Shown here piece by piece: positions 1 through 11,351 of a stretch of DNA of 64,000 nucleotides. The number at the start of each line of letters is the position of its first letter. The stretch's first letter is position 1. Source of the DNA: Theocolax elegans (taxonomy: Eukaryota; Arthropoda; Insecta; Hymenoptera; Cerocephalidae); NCBI GenBank assembly GCA_026168455.1, contig CM047427.1, positions 16,691,201 through 16,755,200 of the forward strand, given 5' to 3'. Below the pieces are notes generated by a model. That model did no database searches and was not told the DNA's origin. It saw only the letters and a list, made by a program, of their open reading frames with translations. A program made the translations under genes and the position numbers.

Positions 1-247
1 TTTGTTGCCATCGAATGAAAAAGAAAGTGGAAATAGCAAAAATTCGAGAATCGGAATTCAGCAAGCAACTTTAATAACATCGAATTTCTCCACTATGCAC
101 TTATGAATTCAAACCGGATTTATTGTAAAGTGAAAGCTTATATAAAAAATAGATGTGAGATTTGTAATTGCATAAATAGATAGTATAATTTTAAATGTAC
201 GAAAATATAAAAAATCTGAGGGGTTAGTTAGCTGTATAATAAGGGCT
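1..247. other. No gene seen
   Basis: AT-rich sequence with no convincing ORF, repeat or RNA gene on either strand. Confidence 0.5.
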
Positions 248-290
248 TACGCGCCTGCATACTTGCGTGCAGGCGCTATCGCGCCTTTTG
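248..290. repeat. GC-rich double hairpin
   Basis: GCGCCTGCA at 251-259 pairs with TGCAGGCGC at 268-276 across an 8-nt loop. AGGCGC at 271-276 can instead pair with GCGCCT at 281-286 across TATC, so the two hairpins exclude each other. It abuts the dispersed repeat that starts near 290. GC-rich hairpins in AT-rich DNA are common at transposon ends, but no element boundary is proven here. Confidence 0.4.
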
Positions 291-478
291 ATTACTCTAA
301 AAGTACAAAATATTAATGACATATAGAACTCTTGGCGATGACTTCAATAAATTAATTTTAGGAGGTAAAGTTCTATTTAGATCCGTTTAAAATAATCTAA
401 AATTTTAATAGGTTTTTACTAAATACTGCAATTAAGTATATGCACTTTACTATTTTTGGTAAGTTAATTGTTCATTAC
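290..478. repeat. Dispersed repeat tail, copy 1
   Basis: The segment starting GATTACTCTAAAAGTACAAA recurs at about 3533-3722, 5082-5275 and 8241-8438 with substitutions and small indels. At the other copies it forms the right end of a longer non-coding repeat (2788-3722, 4318-5275, 7480-8438); here only the tail is present. It is not coding. Confidence 0.7.
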
Positions 479-487
479 CATACATAT

Positions 488-1482
488 GGGGTATTCCACG
501 TGAAGTGGTCCGTCAAAATTTTAAAATGCACCAAATTTTGGGTACACATTGCAAATGTTTTTCAGAATACAGAAAAAAATTTTTAGGTACTGGTATTTAT
601 TAGCTCAAAAGTTATTCTAACCTCAAGAAGTGAACTTTTTCCAGTTTTTTTTAACAACAGCTGGGTTCATCGCTATTTAACCCAAAATCTATCAACTTTT
701 ACTATACAACATTATATGTAACATTCGTTGCTAATTATGTGTAGAATTTATTCTTCTGGATTAGAATTTCTAATCTCAAGGTCAATATTACTTAAACTAC
801 ATGTCAATATTCAACTTAAAAAAAAGTGTAAGTGCGCCACAATTGATTTTTTTATCCAAAAGTCTAAAAGAAAGCTTGGAGCAATACCTTTCAAATGGTC
901 TGTAGCATTTTTATGGCCTTCAATTCTGTAAAAAGTTATGATAATTTAAAGAAAGACAAAAAATTCACAAAAATTAACATGGTATTTCCCATTTAAATTT
1001 TTAAAAAAATATGGTGTTTCATTAAATTATCATAACTTTTTACAGAATTAAAGGCCATAAAAATGGTACAGATTATTTGAAAGGTATTGCTCCAAGCTTT
1101 CTTTCAAACTTTTGGATAAAAAATCAATTGTAGCGCACTTACACTTTTTTTAAGTTGAATATTGACATGTAGTTTATGTAACATTGACCTTAAGATTAGA
1201 AATTCTAACCCAGAAGGATAAATTTTACACATAATTAGCAACGAATGTTACAAATAATGTTGTATATTAAAAGTTGATAGATTTTGAGTTAAATAGCGAT
1301 AAACCCAGCTGGTGTTGAAAAAAACTGAAAAAAGTTCACTTTTTGAGGTTATAATAACTTTTGAGCTAATAAATTCCAGTACCTAAAAATTTTTTTCTGT
1401 ATTCTGAAAAACATTTGCAATGTGTACTCAAAATTTGGTGCATTTTAAAATTTTGATCGGACCACTTCACGTGGAATACTCC
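488..1482. mobile_element. Foldback MITE, family 1, complete
   Basis: The left half starting GGGGTATTCCACGTGAAGTG is the inverted complement of the right half ending CACTTCACGTGGAATACTCC, with the centre near 985. The arms are about 490 bp, so nearly the whole 995 bp is one imperfect palindrome. It has no coding capacity; short ORFs inside it are palindrome shadows. The flanks are AT-dinucleotide runs, so the target duplication is ambiguous. A truncated relative lies at 2041-2763. Confidence 0.75.
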
Positions 1483-1499
1483 ATATATATATTATATAT

Positions 1500-2022
1500 A
1501 TTACACCTTTGGTGTAAGTTATGTCCTAAAATACGTGAAAATTAGTGATTTTATGAGGTTTATGAGGCATAACTTACAACAGCGGTCTTGGCCAATAAGC
1601 TAACCCAAGGCATTCGAAAGCTCGCGAAAAATGTGAACTTTTGAGAGGTATTAGATTAAAATCGATTATTGTGTGGTAGCCTTTTTTTTGATATTCAATA
1701 TGTCCGGGTGTTCTATCTCTTCGAGATTTTAAAATTAAGAAATGTAACCATGGTAGATAAGTTCTAAAGATTAATTTAAACAAAAGTTGTTTGTAATGTT
1801 TTTTCAAAAAAATCAACAGATTTTGAGATAAATGGCTTAAAAAATAGAAATTTTCCTAAAAAATTGAAAAACTTCCATTTTTGATGGTGGAATAACTTTT
1901 AGGCAAATTATTTTTAACACCTAAAATTTTTTTTCTATCTTCTGGAAGATATTTCCAGCCAGTTCTCAAATTTTGGAGCGATTTAAAATGTTCATCGTAC
2001 CACTTGACGTGAAATAGCCCAT
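1500..2022. mobile_element. Foldback half-element, family 2, diverged copy
   Basis: Runs from the AACTTACAACAGCGGTCTTG region to ACCACTTGACGTGAAATAGC. It is about 90% similar to copies at 3722-4216, 5994-6497 and 6880-7382. Its right end resembles the family-1 terminus (CACTTGACGTGAAAT versus CACTTCACGTGGAAT), so the families are probably related. Only one arm is present. The antisense 80-codon ORF here is not supported as a gene. Confidence 0.6.
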
Positions 2023-2040
2023 ATATATATATATATATAT

Positions 2041-2763
2041 GGGGTATTCCATGCGAAGTGGTCCGATCAAAATTTTACAATGAATAAAATTTTGGGTACA
2101 CATTCCAAATGTTTTTCAGAATAAAGAGAAAAATTTTTAGGTACTGGAATCTTATTTTGGTTATTCTAACCTCAACAAGTGGATTTTTCCAAGTTTTTTT
2201 CAATACCTGCTGGGTTTACTACTATTTAACTCAAAGTCTATCAATTTTTACTATAGAACATTATATGTAACATTCGTTGCTAATTGTGTCTGGAATTTAT
2301 TCTTCTGGGTTAGAATTTATAATTTCAAAGTGAATGTTATATAAACTACATGTCAATATTCAAATTGAAAAAAGTGCAAGGCCGCCACAATTGATTTTTT
2401 TATACAAAAGCCTAAAAGGAAACTTGGAGCAACACCTTTCAAATAGTCTGTAGCATTTTTATGGCCTTCAGTTCTGTAAAAAGTTATGATAATTTAAAAA
2501 ACACGAAATTTTTTTTTTAATTTAAATGGGAATTATCATGTCGTTTTTTGTGAATTTTTTCTCTTTCTTTAAATTATCATAACTTTTTACAGAACTGACG
2601 GCCATAAAAATGGTACAGACTATTTGAAAGGTATTGCTCCAAGCTTTCTTTCAAACTTTTGGATAAAAAATCAATTGTAGCGCACTTACACTTTTTTTAA
2701 GTTGAATATTGGCATGTATTTTATATAACATTTACATTGAAATTAGAAATTCTAACCCAGAAG
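2041..2763. mobile_element. Foldback MITE, family 1, truncated
   Basis: Starts GGGGTATTCCATGCGAAGTG and follows the left arm of 488-1482, passes a palindrome centre near 2530, then follows the right arm until it is cut at about 2763 by a (TG)n tract. It has about 500 bp of left arm and 200 bp of right arm and is more diverged than the first copy. Confidence 0.65.
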
Positions 2764-2787
2764 TGTGTGTGTGTCTACGTGTTATTT

Positions 2788-3722
2788 GGTTTTTCAAGAA
2801 TAGATAATATATGTATTTTTTCCGTGCGCAAAAAAAAGTTGTGAATATAACTTGAAAAAATGTGTATTAGTTTACTTATTCCTGATAAAACTCATAAAAT
2901 AAAAACGGACCTAAAATTTAATGTAATGTTTTTAAAAATATGCACAATTTTTCGAAGATAAAATAAATATTAATCAAGTATAACATACACTTTTCCAAAT
3001 ATATCTATATGTGAAATATACAATAAATTAAAAATTAAATACATTAATTATTGCATTTTTAAGATAATTCTATTATAAACAGTAATGGCAAAAGAAAATT
3101 CAAATTTTAAAAATGGCAATATAAATACGAATTACATTTCAAAAGTTTTTTGAAAATTATTATTTTAGTAGTATTTAATTTAAATATTATTCAAATCAAA
3201 TTTAAAAATTGTATGGATATATAAGTAAGTAGATTACGTATACTTATATAAAACAATATCTTAAATAAACAAGTATGTATTTATTAGAAACAAAAGGTTA
3301 TTTAAGGTATGCCTTTGTTTATAATAATTAAAATAAATATATGGGCTCTGTAACTAAAGGGAAAAATAAATTGGATATAATTATGGATTAAAACGCAAAT
3401 TTTGTAAGAGTGTGCAAATTACGAATTACGGGAGAAATGGAAGAAACAGGTTTTTATTTATATACCGCTAAAATGTTATAAATAATTCTTTAAAACTAAC
3501 ATAAAAATTAATTTAATTAAGAAGAAAGTTTTATTACTCTAAAAGTACAAAATATTAATGACATATAGAACTCTTGGCGATGACTTAAATAAATTAATTT
3601 TAGGAGGTAAAGTTCTATTTAGATTCGTTTAAAGTAATCTAAAATTTTAATAGGTTTTTACTAAATACTACAATTAAGTATATGCACTTTACTATTTTTG
3701 GTAAGTTAATTGTTCATTACCA
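2788..3722. repeat. Old diverged copy of a non-coding repeat block
   Basis: From TTCAAGAATAGATAATATAT to the GTTAATTGTTCATTACCAC end, this matches 4318-5275 and 7480-8438 with many substitutions and indels. With the family-2 half-element before it, it forms an older version of the unit triplicated downstream. No coding potential is seen. Confidence 0.6.
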
Positions 3723-4276
3723 CATATATATATATTGCATATATTACACCTTTACCATATATTATACCATAACTTACAACAGCGGTCTTGGCCAATAAGC
3801 TAACCCAAGCCATTCGAAAGCTCGCGAAAAATGTGAACTTTTGAGAGGTGTTAGATAAGAACGATTATGGTGTGGTAGCCTTTTTTTGATATTCAATATG
3901 TCCGGGTGTTCTATCTCTTCGAGATTTCAAAATTAAGAAATGTAACCAGGGTAGATAAGTCCTAAAGATTAATTTAAACAAAAGTTGTTTGTAATGTTTT
4001 TTCAAAAAAATCAACATATTTTGAGATAAATGGCTTTAAAAATAGAAGTTTTTCTAAAAAATTGAAAAATTTCCACTTTTCATGGTCGAATAACTCTTAA
4101 GCAAATTATTTCTAACACTTAAATTTTTTTTGTATGTTCTGGAAGATGTTTCCAGCCTGTTCTCAAATTTTGGAGTGATTTAAAATTTTCATCGTACCAC
4201 TTGACGTGAAATGGCCCATATATATGTATATATATGTATGTATGTATGTGGGTGTGTGTGCGTGCGGCGGAATATT

Positions 4277-4315
<39 letters not shown>

Positions 4316-5579
4316 AAAATTGTTTTTTCAAGAATACATAATATATGTATTTTTTTCGTGCGCAAAAAAAAAGTTGTGAACATAACTTGAAAGAATGTGT
4401 ATTTGTTTACTCATTCTTGATAAAACTCATAAAATTTTAAACGTATACTCAATAATAATAACGGATCTAAAATTCAATGTAATGCTTTAAATACAAATGC
4501 AAAATTGTTTGAAGATGAAATAAATATTAATCAAGTATAACATACACTTTTCCAAATATCCATATGATATATACAATGGGTTAAAAATTAAATATATTAA
4601 TTCTTGCATTTTTAAGATAATTCTATTATAAACAGTATAGGCAAAAGAAAATTCAAATTTTAACAGTGGCAATATAAAATACGAATTACATTTGAATAGA
4701 TTTTCAAAAACTATTAATTTAGGAGCATTTAATTTAAATATTTTTTAAATTAATATTTCAAAATTGTATGGATATATAAGTGTGTAGATAATTTATATTT
4801 ATATAACACAATATTTTAAATAAACAAGTATGTATTTATTAGAAACAGAAGGATATTTAAGAAATGAATTTGTTTATAATAATCAAAATAAATATTTGGG
4901 CTCTGCATAGTAAAAATAAATTGGATATAATTATGGATTAAAACGCAAATTTTGAAAGAGGGTGCAAATTACGAATCACGAGAGAAATAGAAGAAACAGG
5001 TTTTTATTTATATAGCGCTAAAATTTTATAAATAATTCTTTAAAACTAATACAAAAATTAATTTAATTAAGAAGAAAGTTTGATTACTCTAAAAGTACAA
5101 AATATTAATGACATAGAACTTTTGGCGATGATCGTTCGTCATTAAATAAATTAATTTTAGGAGGTGAAGTTCTATTTATAACCGTTTCAAATAATCCAAA
5201 ATTTTAATAAGTAGTTACTAAATTCTACAATTTAGTAAGTATGTGCACTTTACTATTTTGGTAAGTTAATGTTTCATTAACATTTATAATTATTAAAATA
5301 TAAATTTAGGCTTTATAAGAATTCATATAGTTTAAAATTTATAGTTAACATTTAATATGTCTCTATTTTTTTATTATTTGTATTCTGATTTCATTACACT
5401 AACTATTGGTACACTTTTATTTATAAATTATAATAACTATAGCAATACCTCCAAGGTGTTGTGTGAATCTGTTTAATTTGTAAGGTGTCCATGGTTGTGA
5501 AAAAATAATACAATTTAAAACATTATTTTAAATAAATTAATTACGAAAAACCGTTTTCGAAATTAAAAATAGGGGGTTA

Positions 5580-5614
5580 GCGCGCGAAGCGCGCAGGGGG
5601 GCGAAGCCCCCTAG
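5580..5614. repeat. Twin GCGAAGC hairpins ending in CTAG, copy 1
   Basis: GCGCGCGAAGCGCGC (5580-5594) and GGGGGGCGAAGCCCCC (5596-5611) are consecutive perfect hairpins, each with a GCGAAGC core, followed by CTAG and T. The GCGAAGC DNA hairpin is known to be unusually stable. A hairpin before a CTAG end fits a non-autonomous Helitron 3' terminus, but no matching 5' TC end was found, so the assignment is inference. Confidence 0.45.

Positions 5615-5682
<68 letters not shown>
5615..5682. repeat. (TA)n(TG)n microsatellite, copy A
   Basis: About 14 TA units followed by about 20 TG units. The counterpart in unit C is 8778-8842. The same tract type is where unit B suffered its internal deletion (6548-6577). 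Confidence 0.85.
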
Positions 5683-5683
<1 letters not shown>

Positions 5684-5860
5684 TTACATGTATGACTGTA
5701 TGTACGTATATGCTATGTACAATTGGCTTAAATATTATATATTACTGATGATTTGAATAATGGCTTATTTTTAATATACTTGTGTGCATATATATATGCC
5801 TATGTACCTAGACGTATTCATTATGTCTTTAAATATTTAACTTGTTTATTATTGCTACAG

Positions 5861-5993
5861 GAAGGATGTCAAAATCAAGATGTGAGGCACGATAAAGAAA
5901 ATGAAAATGCTTCTAACGTTGCACCTGTAACTAAGCCAATATCTAAGCCCTCAACAATTTCGACGATTCAACCTCTCCAAGTTAATTGTTCAT
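5861..5993 (+). pseudogene. Orphan exon copy A of the transposon accessory gene
   Basis: After the acceptor ...TTGCTACAG, the reading frame for GCQNQDVRHDKENENASNVA follows, identical to the exon starting at 9022. It stops matching at the duplication junction after VNCS and then reads into foldback sequence, with no donor site, so it cannot make the full exon. Confidence 0.7.
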
Positions 5994-6843
5994 TACCACA
6001 TATATATATATTGCATATATTACACCTTTACCATATATTATACCATAACTTACAACAGCGGTCTTGGCCAATAAGCTAACCCAAGCCATTCGAAAGCTCG
6101 CGAAAAATGTGAACTTTTGAGAGGTGTTAGATAAGAACGATTATGGTGTGGTAGCCTTTTTTTGATATTCAATATGTCCGGGTGTTCTATCTCTTCGAGA
6201 TTTCAAAATTAAGAAATGTAACCAGGGTAGATAAGTCCTAAAGATTAATTTAAACAAAAGTTGTTTGTAATGTTTTTTCAAAAAAATCAACATATTTTGA
6301 GATAAATGGCTTTAAAAATAGAAGTTTTTCTAAAAAATTGAAAAATTTCCACTTTTCATGGTCGAATAACTCTTAAGCAAATTATTTTAACACTTAAATT
6401 TTTTTTGTATGTTCTGGAAGATGTTTCCAGCCTGTTCTCAAATTTTGGAGTGATTTAAAATTTTCATCGTACCACTTGACGTGAAATGGCCCATATATAT
6501 GTATATATGTATGTATGTATGTGGGTGTGTGTGCGTGCGGCGGAATATTTATATATATATATATGTGTGTGTGTGTGGTTACATGTATGACTGTATGTAC
6601 GTATATGCTATGTACAATTGGCTTAAATATTATATATTACTGATGATTTGAATAATGGCTTATTTTTAATATACTTGTGTGCATATATATGCCTATGTAC
6701 CTAGACGTATTCATTATGTCTTTAAATATTTAACTTGTTTATTATTGCTACAGGAAGGATGTCAAAATCAAGATGTGAGGCACGATAAAGAAAATGAAAA
6801 TGCTTCTAACGTTGCACCTGTAACTAAGCCAATATCTAAGCCC
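5994..6843. repeat. Tandem duplication unit B, internally deleted
   Basis: Carries the family-2 half-element (5994-6497), then passes directly from the first TA microsatellite to the second TG tract and the orphan exon. About 1.35 kb present in units A and C (hairpins and repeat block) is missing. The B/C junction is at 6843/6844, where exon sequence ending ATATCTAAGCCC meets TATGCACTTTACTA of the repeat. Confidence 0.8.
6754..6843 (+). pseudogene. Orphan exon copy B, shorter
   Basis: Same acceptor and frame as the 9022 exon, cut after PISKP by the B/C junction and continuing into repeat sequence to a near stop. It has no donor site and is a by-product of the triplication. Confidence 0.7.
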
Positions 6844-7438
6844 TATGCACTTTACTATTTTTGGTAAGTTAATTGTTCATTACCACATATATATATATTG
6901 CATATATTACACCTTTACCATATATTATACCATAACTTACAACAGCGGTCTTGGCCAATAAGCTAACCCAAGCCATTCGAAAGCTCGCGAAAAATGTGAA
7001 CTTTTGAGAGGTGTTAGATAAGAACGATTATGGTGTGGTAGCCTTTTTTTGATATTCAATATGTCCGGGTGTTCTATCTCTTCGAGATTTCAAAATTAAG
7101 AAATGTAACCAGGGTAGATAAGTCCTAAAGATTAATTTAAACAAAAGTTGTTTGTAATGTTTTTTCAAAAAAATCAACATATTTTGAGATAAATGGCTTT
7201 AAAAATAGAAGTTTTTCTAAAAAATTGAAAAATTTCCACTTTTCATGGTCGAATAACTCTTAAGCAAATTATTTCTAACACTTAAATTTTTTTTGTATGT
7301 TCTGGAAGATGTTTCCAGCCTGTTCTCAAATTTTGGAGTGATTTAAAATTTTCATCGTACCACTTGACGTGAAATGGCCCATATATATGTATATATATGT
7401 ATGTATGTATGTGGGTGTGTGTGCGTGCGGCGGAATAT

Positions 7439-7476
<38 letters not shown>

Positions 7477-8777
7477 AAAATTGTTTTTTCAATGAATACA
7501 TAATATATGTATTTTTTTCGTGCGCAAAAAAAAGTTGTGAACATAACTTGAAAGAATGTGTATTTGTTTACTCATTCTTGATAAAACTCATAAAATTTTT
7601 AAACGTATACTCAATAATAATAACGGATCTAAAATTCAATGTAATGCTTTAAATACAAATGCAAAATTGTTTGAAGATGAAATAAATATTAATCAAGTAT
7701 AACATACACTTTTCCAAATATCCATATGATATATACAATGGGTTAAAAATTAAATATATTAATTCTTGCATTTTTAAGATAATTCTATTATAAACAGTAT
7801 AGGCAAAAGAAAATTCAAATTTTAACAGTGGCAATATAAAATACGAATTACATTTGAATAGATTTTCAAAAACTATTAATTTAGGAGCATTTAATTTAAA
7901 TATTTTTTAAATTAATATTTCAAAATTGTATGGATATATAAGTGTGTAGATAATTTATATTTATATAACACAATATTTTAAATAAACAAGTATGTATTTA
8001 TTAGAAACAGAAGGATATTTAAGAAATGAATTTGTTTATAATAATCAAAATAAATATTTGGGCTCTGCATAGTAAAATAAATTGGATATAATTATGGATT
8101 AAAACGCAAATTTTGAAAGAGGGTGCAAATTACGAATCACGAGAGAAATAGAAGAAACAGGTTTTTATTTATATAGCGCTAAAATTTTATAAATAATTCT
8201 TTAAAACTAATACAAAAATTAATTTAATTAAGAAGAAAGTTTGATTACTCTAAAAGTACAAAATATTAATGACATAGAACTTTTGGCGATGATCGTTCGT
8301 CATTAAATAAATTAATTTTAGGAGGTGAAGTTCTATTTATAACCGTTTCAAATAATCCAAAATTTTAATAAGTAGTTACTAAATTCTACAATTTAGTAAG
8401 TATGTGCACTTTACTATTATTGGTAAGTTAATGTTTCATTAACATTTATAATTATTAAAATATAAATTTAGGCTTTATAAGAATTCATATAGTTTAAAAT
8501 TTATAGTTAACATTTAATATGTCTCTATTTTTTTTATTATTTGTATTCTGATTTCATTACACTAACTATTGGTACACTTTTATTTATAAATTATAATAAC
8601 TATAGCAATACCTCCAAGGTGTTGTGTGAATCTGTTTAATTTGTAAGGTGTCCATGGTTGTGAAAAATAATACAATTTAAAACATTATTTTAAATAAATT
8701 AATTACGAAAAACCTTTTTCGAAATTAAAAATAGGGGGTTAGCGCGCGAAGCGCGCAGGGGGGCGAAGCCCCCCTAG

Positions 8778-8844
<67 letters not shown>

Positions 8845-9154
8845 TTACATGTATGACTGTATGTACGTATATGCTATGTACAATTGGCTTAAATATTATA
8901 TATTACTGATGATTTGAATAATGGCTTATTTTTAATATACTTGTGTGCATATATATATGCCTATGTACCTAGACGTATTCATTATGTCTTTAAATATTTA
9001 ACTTGTTTATTATTGCTACAGGAAGGATGTCAAAATCAAGATGTGAGGCACGATAAAGAAAATGAAAATGCTTCTAACGTTGCACCTGTAACTAAGCCAA
9101 TATCTAAGCCCTCAACAATTTCGACGATTCAACCTCTCCAAGTTAATTGTTCAT
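6844..9154. repeat. Tandem duplication unit C
   Basis: Third unit, near-identical to A (offset about 3161 bp), including hairpins at 8742-8777 and a microsatellite at 8778-8842. It runs without a break into the unique rest of the exon and gene, so its right end is the ancestral arrangement. Confidence 0.8.
8742..8777. repeat. Twin GCGAAGC hairpins ending in CTAG, copy 2
   Basis: Same structure as 5580-5614, with one extra C in the second stem (GGGGGGCGAAGCCCCCC), then CTAG and T. It lies in the intron or promoter region just upstream of the accessory-gene exon. Confidence 0.45.
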
Positions 9155-11333
9155 CTCAACTGGATTCTGATAATTTTTCATCTACGACGAATGTATCTAT
9201 GCAACCAACTCCACCACCAGATACTGTACGTTTTGTCTATAATTTTAATTTTAAATTATGTAATGTGTAAAGTATACTGAGATACAAATCTCATAGTTCT
9301 TTGATAAATTTAATTAACTCGACTCCTCGTTTCTTTGCATAAACACTTGATAATGATATATTTTTTACTTTGGATTTGTTTTATCATTATTATAAATTTT
9401 GCTTTTACATTATAGTTTTATTATTAGTCCAAATAAGTAATTCTGTATTATAGGGCTTGAGAGAGTATTTGAACATAAAACAAATTGGTAAGGAAATTCT
9501 CAGGGAGTATGCGGATAATAATAATTATCTTAAAACGACCACAAGGAATAAACTTTGTCGCTTAGTAATACAGCGTGAAAAGGAGTGGCAATTTAGAAAT
9601 ATACCAGCTGATAAACAGCTGGATAAATTTCAGTGAGTTCTGATATGTTTTTGCATAATTTTTTCATAATTATTATTTATTCAATACTATTAATCAATTA
9701 TTAGTTTTTCAGTATATCTCAGAAAAGATTTAAACTTCTGTCAGAAGAGATTGTGAGCATTTTCAAACATGAATCAACGTCAAATTACTACGTGCCATTT
9801 AAAATGGTCAAAAAAGATTATGTTATTCCATGTACAGGAAAACTTTGGAACCACTTTAACTATGCTAAAGGTCGTTTAAGAAAAAGTAACGTGTTGGCAG
9901 TAACGGAAATGCTTAAGGAGTGTGATTCTGACAATAGTGTTATTCGTGCAGAAAGTATTATCTTTCATAAATCTAAATTTTATGTGTAACAATTTTATTT
10001 ATATTTTTCTTTATAACATTAGATGCTGAAAAATTAGAATGGTTAAGCTGCAACGTCGATGACTGGTGCACTGTAAGGCTCTATTGGGAGAATACATTTG
10101 AAGCTCGCAGACATCAACTTATAGTTGAAAAAATTTCTACGATTGAATATATTGATAAATATTTATGCTTAAAAGTACATGAAGGTTCTGTACTCGTAAG
10201 TTTAATTAGTTTATTTTGAATTAGTAATGTGTCAGTTATATAAATAAAATGATCTTTTTTTAATTAAGATAAATAGTGATTTTAAGAAATTATACCCCGA
10301 CGCGAATTACGTCACTGCAGATGGATGGACAAAAATTAAAAAGTGTATTATTCAACTTCTTAAGGAGCAATCAGACAGAGTCTGTCGAGAAGATCAATGG
10401 CTCCTTCCACTGTTAAACTCAAATTTACTTTCAGAAGGCAAAAATCTAATAACTTTTATATATTTAAAGAGAATTTAAAATATTTTAAGTATTCAATAAT
10501 TTAAAAATAAATATTAAGTTAAGACATATTAATTTTTGAAATTAAGTATTAAGTAAATTATATAATTTTAAACGTAGAATAATGCATCTAAAACAAATTA
10601 CTTAATGTACATGTAAATTGTATACAATTTGTACATATGTATACACGTGCCTAAAGAAAATATTAAAGTCATATTTTAAAGCACAGTAAAAATTGATATA
10701 GTGATACATATTTAAATATTAATAACCATAATTTATTTACATTTCCACATTTTTAGATCGTGAAGACTACGTAGTATTTTACCTATTGCCTTATGTTATT
10801 TCTTCACAACGTCCAAAAAAACGAAATAGCCAGAAAGCTGGAAACAACGAATGCGATAAAAACGAAAGGCCCAATAAATTGTCGATACAAGAACGAAGAG
10901 AAACCTTCATATTGGACGTAAAAGTATGTCAATTACATCTAGTAAATAGTTTTTAATATATTATACAATGATAAGATAATTCTATATCAGTTTAAATTTT
11001 TAGACTTCTGCTGACGTACAACCCGCTGTTGACAATTTGAAAACAAAATTAATAAAAAATAAACAAAGCTTTCAGCCATTAGTACTTGCAGTTGGAGAGC
11101 CTACGCATGATCTTGAATATTTTGTGATTATAAATGATCTCTCTTTTAAACAAAATAGTTGTTTAGAAGCAATTAAACTTGCGTTCCAAGTATTCTTTGT
11201 TTTTGACTGCAAATATCCCGAGAACAGCTTAACTCTATGGTTATTTATTCAAAAATGTTTATATGGAATTAATTTATCGACAGATATTAACAATTTATCG
11301 TTATCTATTTTAAGAGGAAGAATTTCACAGTAA
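9022..11333 (+). CDS. Transposon accessory protein, multi-exon, first exon(s) missing
   Basis: Seven exons join in frame: 9022-9225, 9454-9632, 9713-9954, 10023-10195, 10269-10437, 10757-10923 and 11004-11333, about 487 codons ending in TAA. Introns are GT-AG except the one after 10437, which starts GC. The conserved ending has VQPAVDNLKTKL, an LAVGE/FVIIND stretch and FVFDCKYPENSLTLWLFIQK. From memory of the family, proteins of this layout occur next to zinc-finger transposases in fish, cnidarians and arthropods, often after an N-terminal SAM domain, which is not found here. The function is unknown; a partner in transposition is inferred from the pairing. The start is unresolved because the 9022 exon merely reads open into its intron. 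No internal stop breaks the joined frame. Confidence 0.65.
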
Positions 11334-11351
11334 TTAAAAAACTTAACCAAC

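Larger units (their letters stand above)
3681..5993. repeat. Tandem duplication unit A
   Basis: First of three head-to-tail units. It contains the repeat tail, a family-2 half-element (3722-4216), a TA/TG microsatellite, the 4318-5275 repeat block, a GC hairpin pair (5580-5614), another TA/TG microsatellite and an orphan exon copy (5861-5993). It is nearly identical to unit C (6844-9154), so the event is recent. The A/B junction lies in AAGTTAATTGTTCAT, shared by the exon (9140-9154) and the repeat (3703-3717). Confidence 0.8.

Noticed and set aside
4487..4672. Identical 61-codon minus ORFs at 4487-4672 and 7649-7834
   Set aside because: They are identical because the units are duplicated, not through coding conservation. 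The composition is low-complexity and no domain is seen.
5753..6079. Three similar ORFs beginning MNNGLFLIYLC as separate small genes (5753, 6679, 8914)
   Set aside because: The ORFs read through an intron and acceptor into copied exon sequence. Only the last copy is part of a gene; the first two are duplication remnants.
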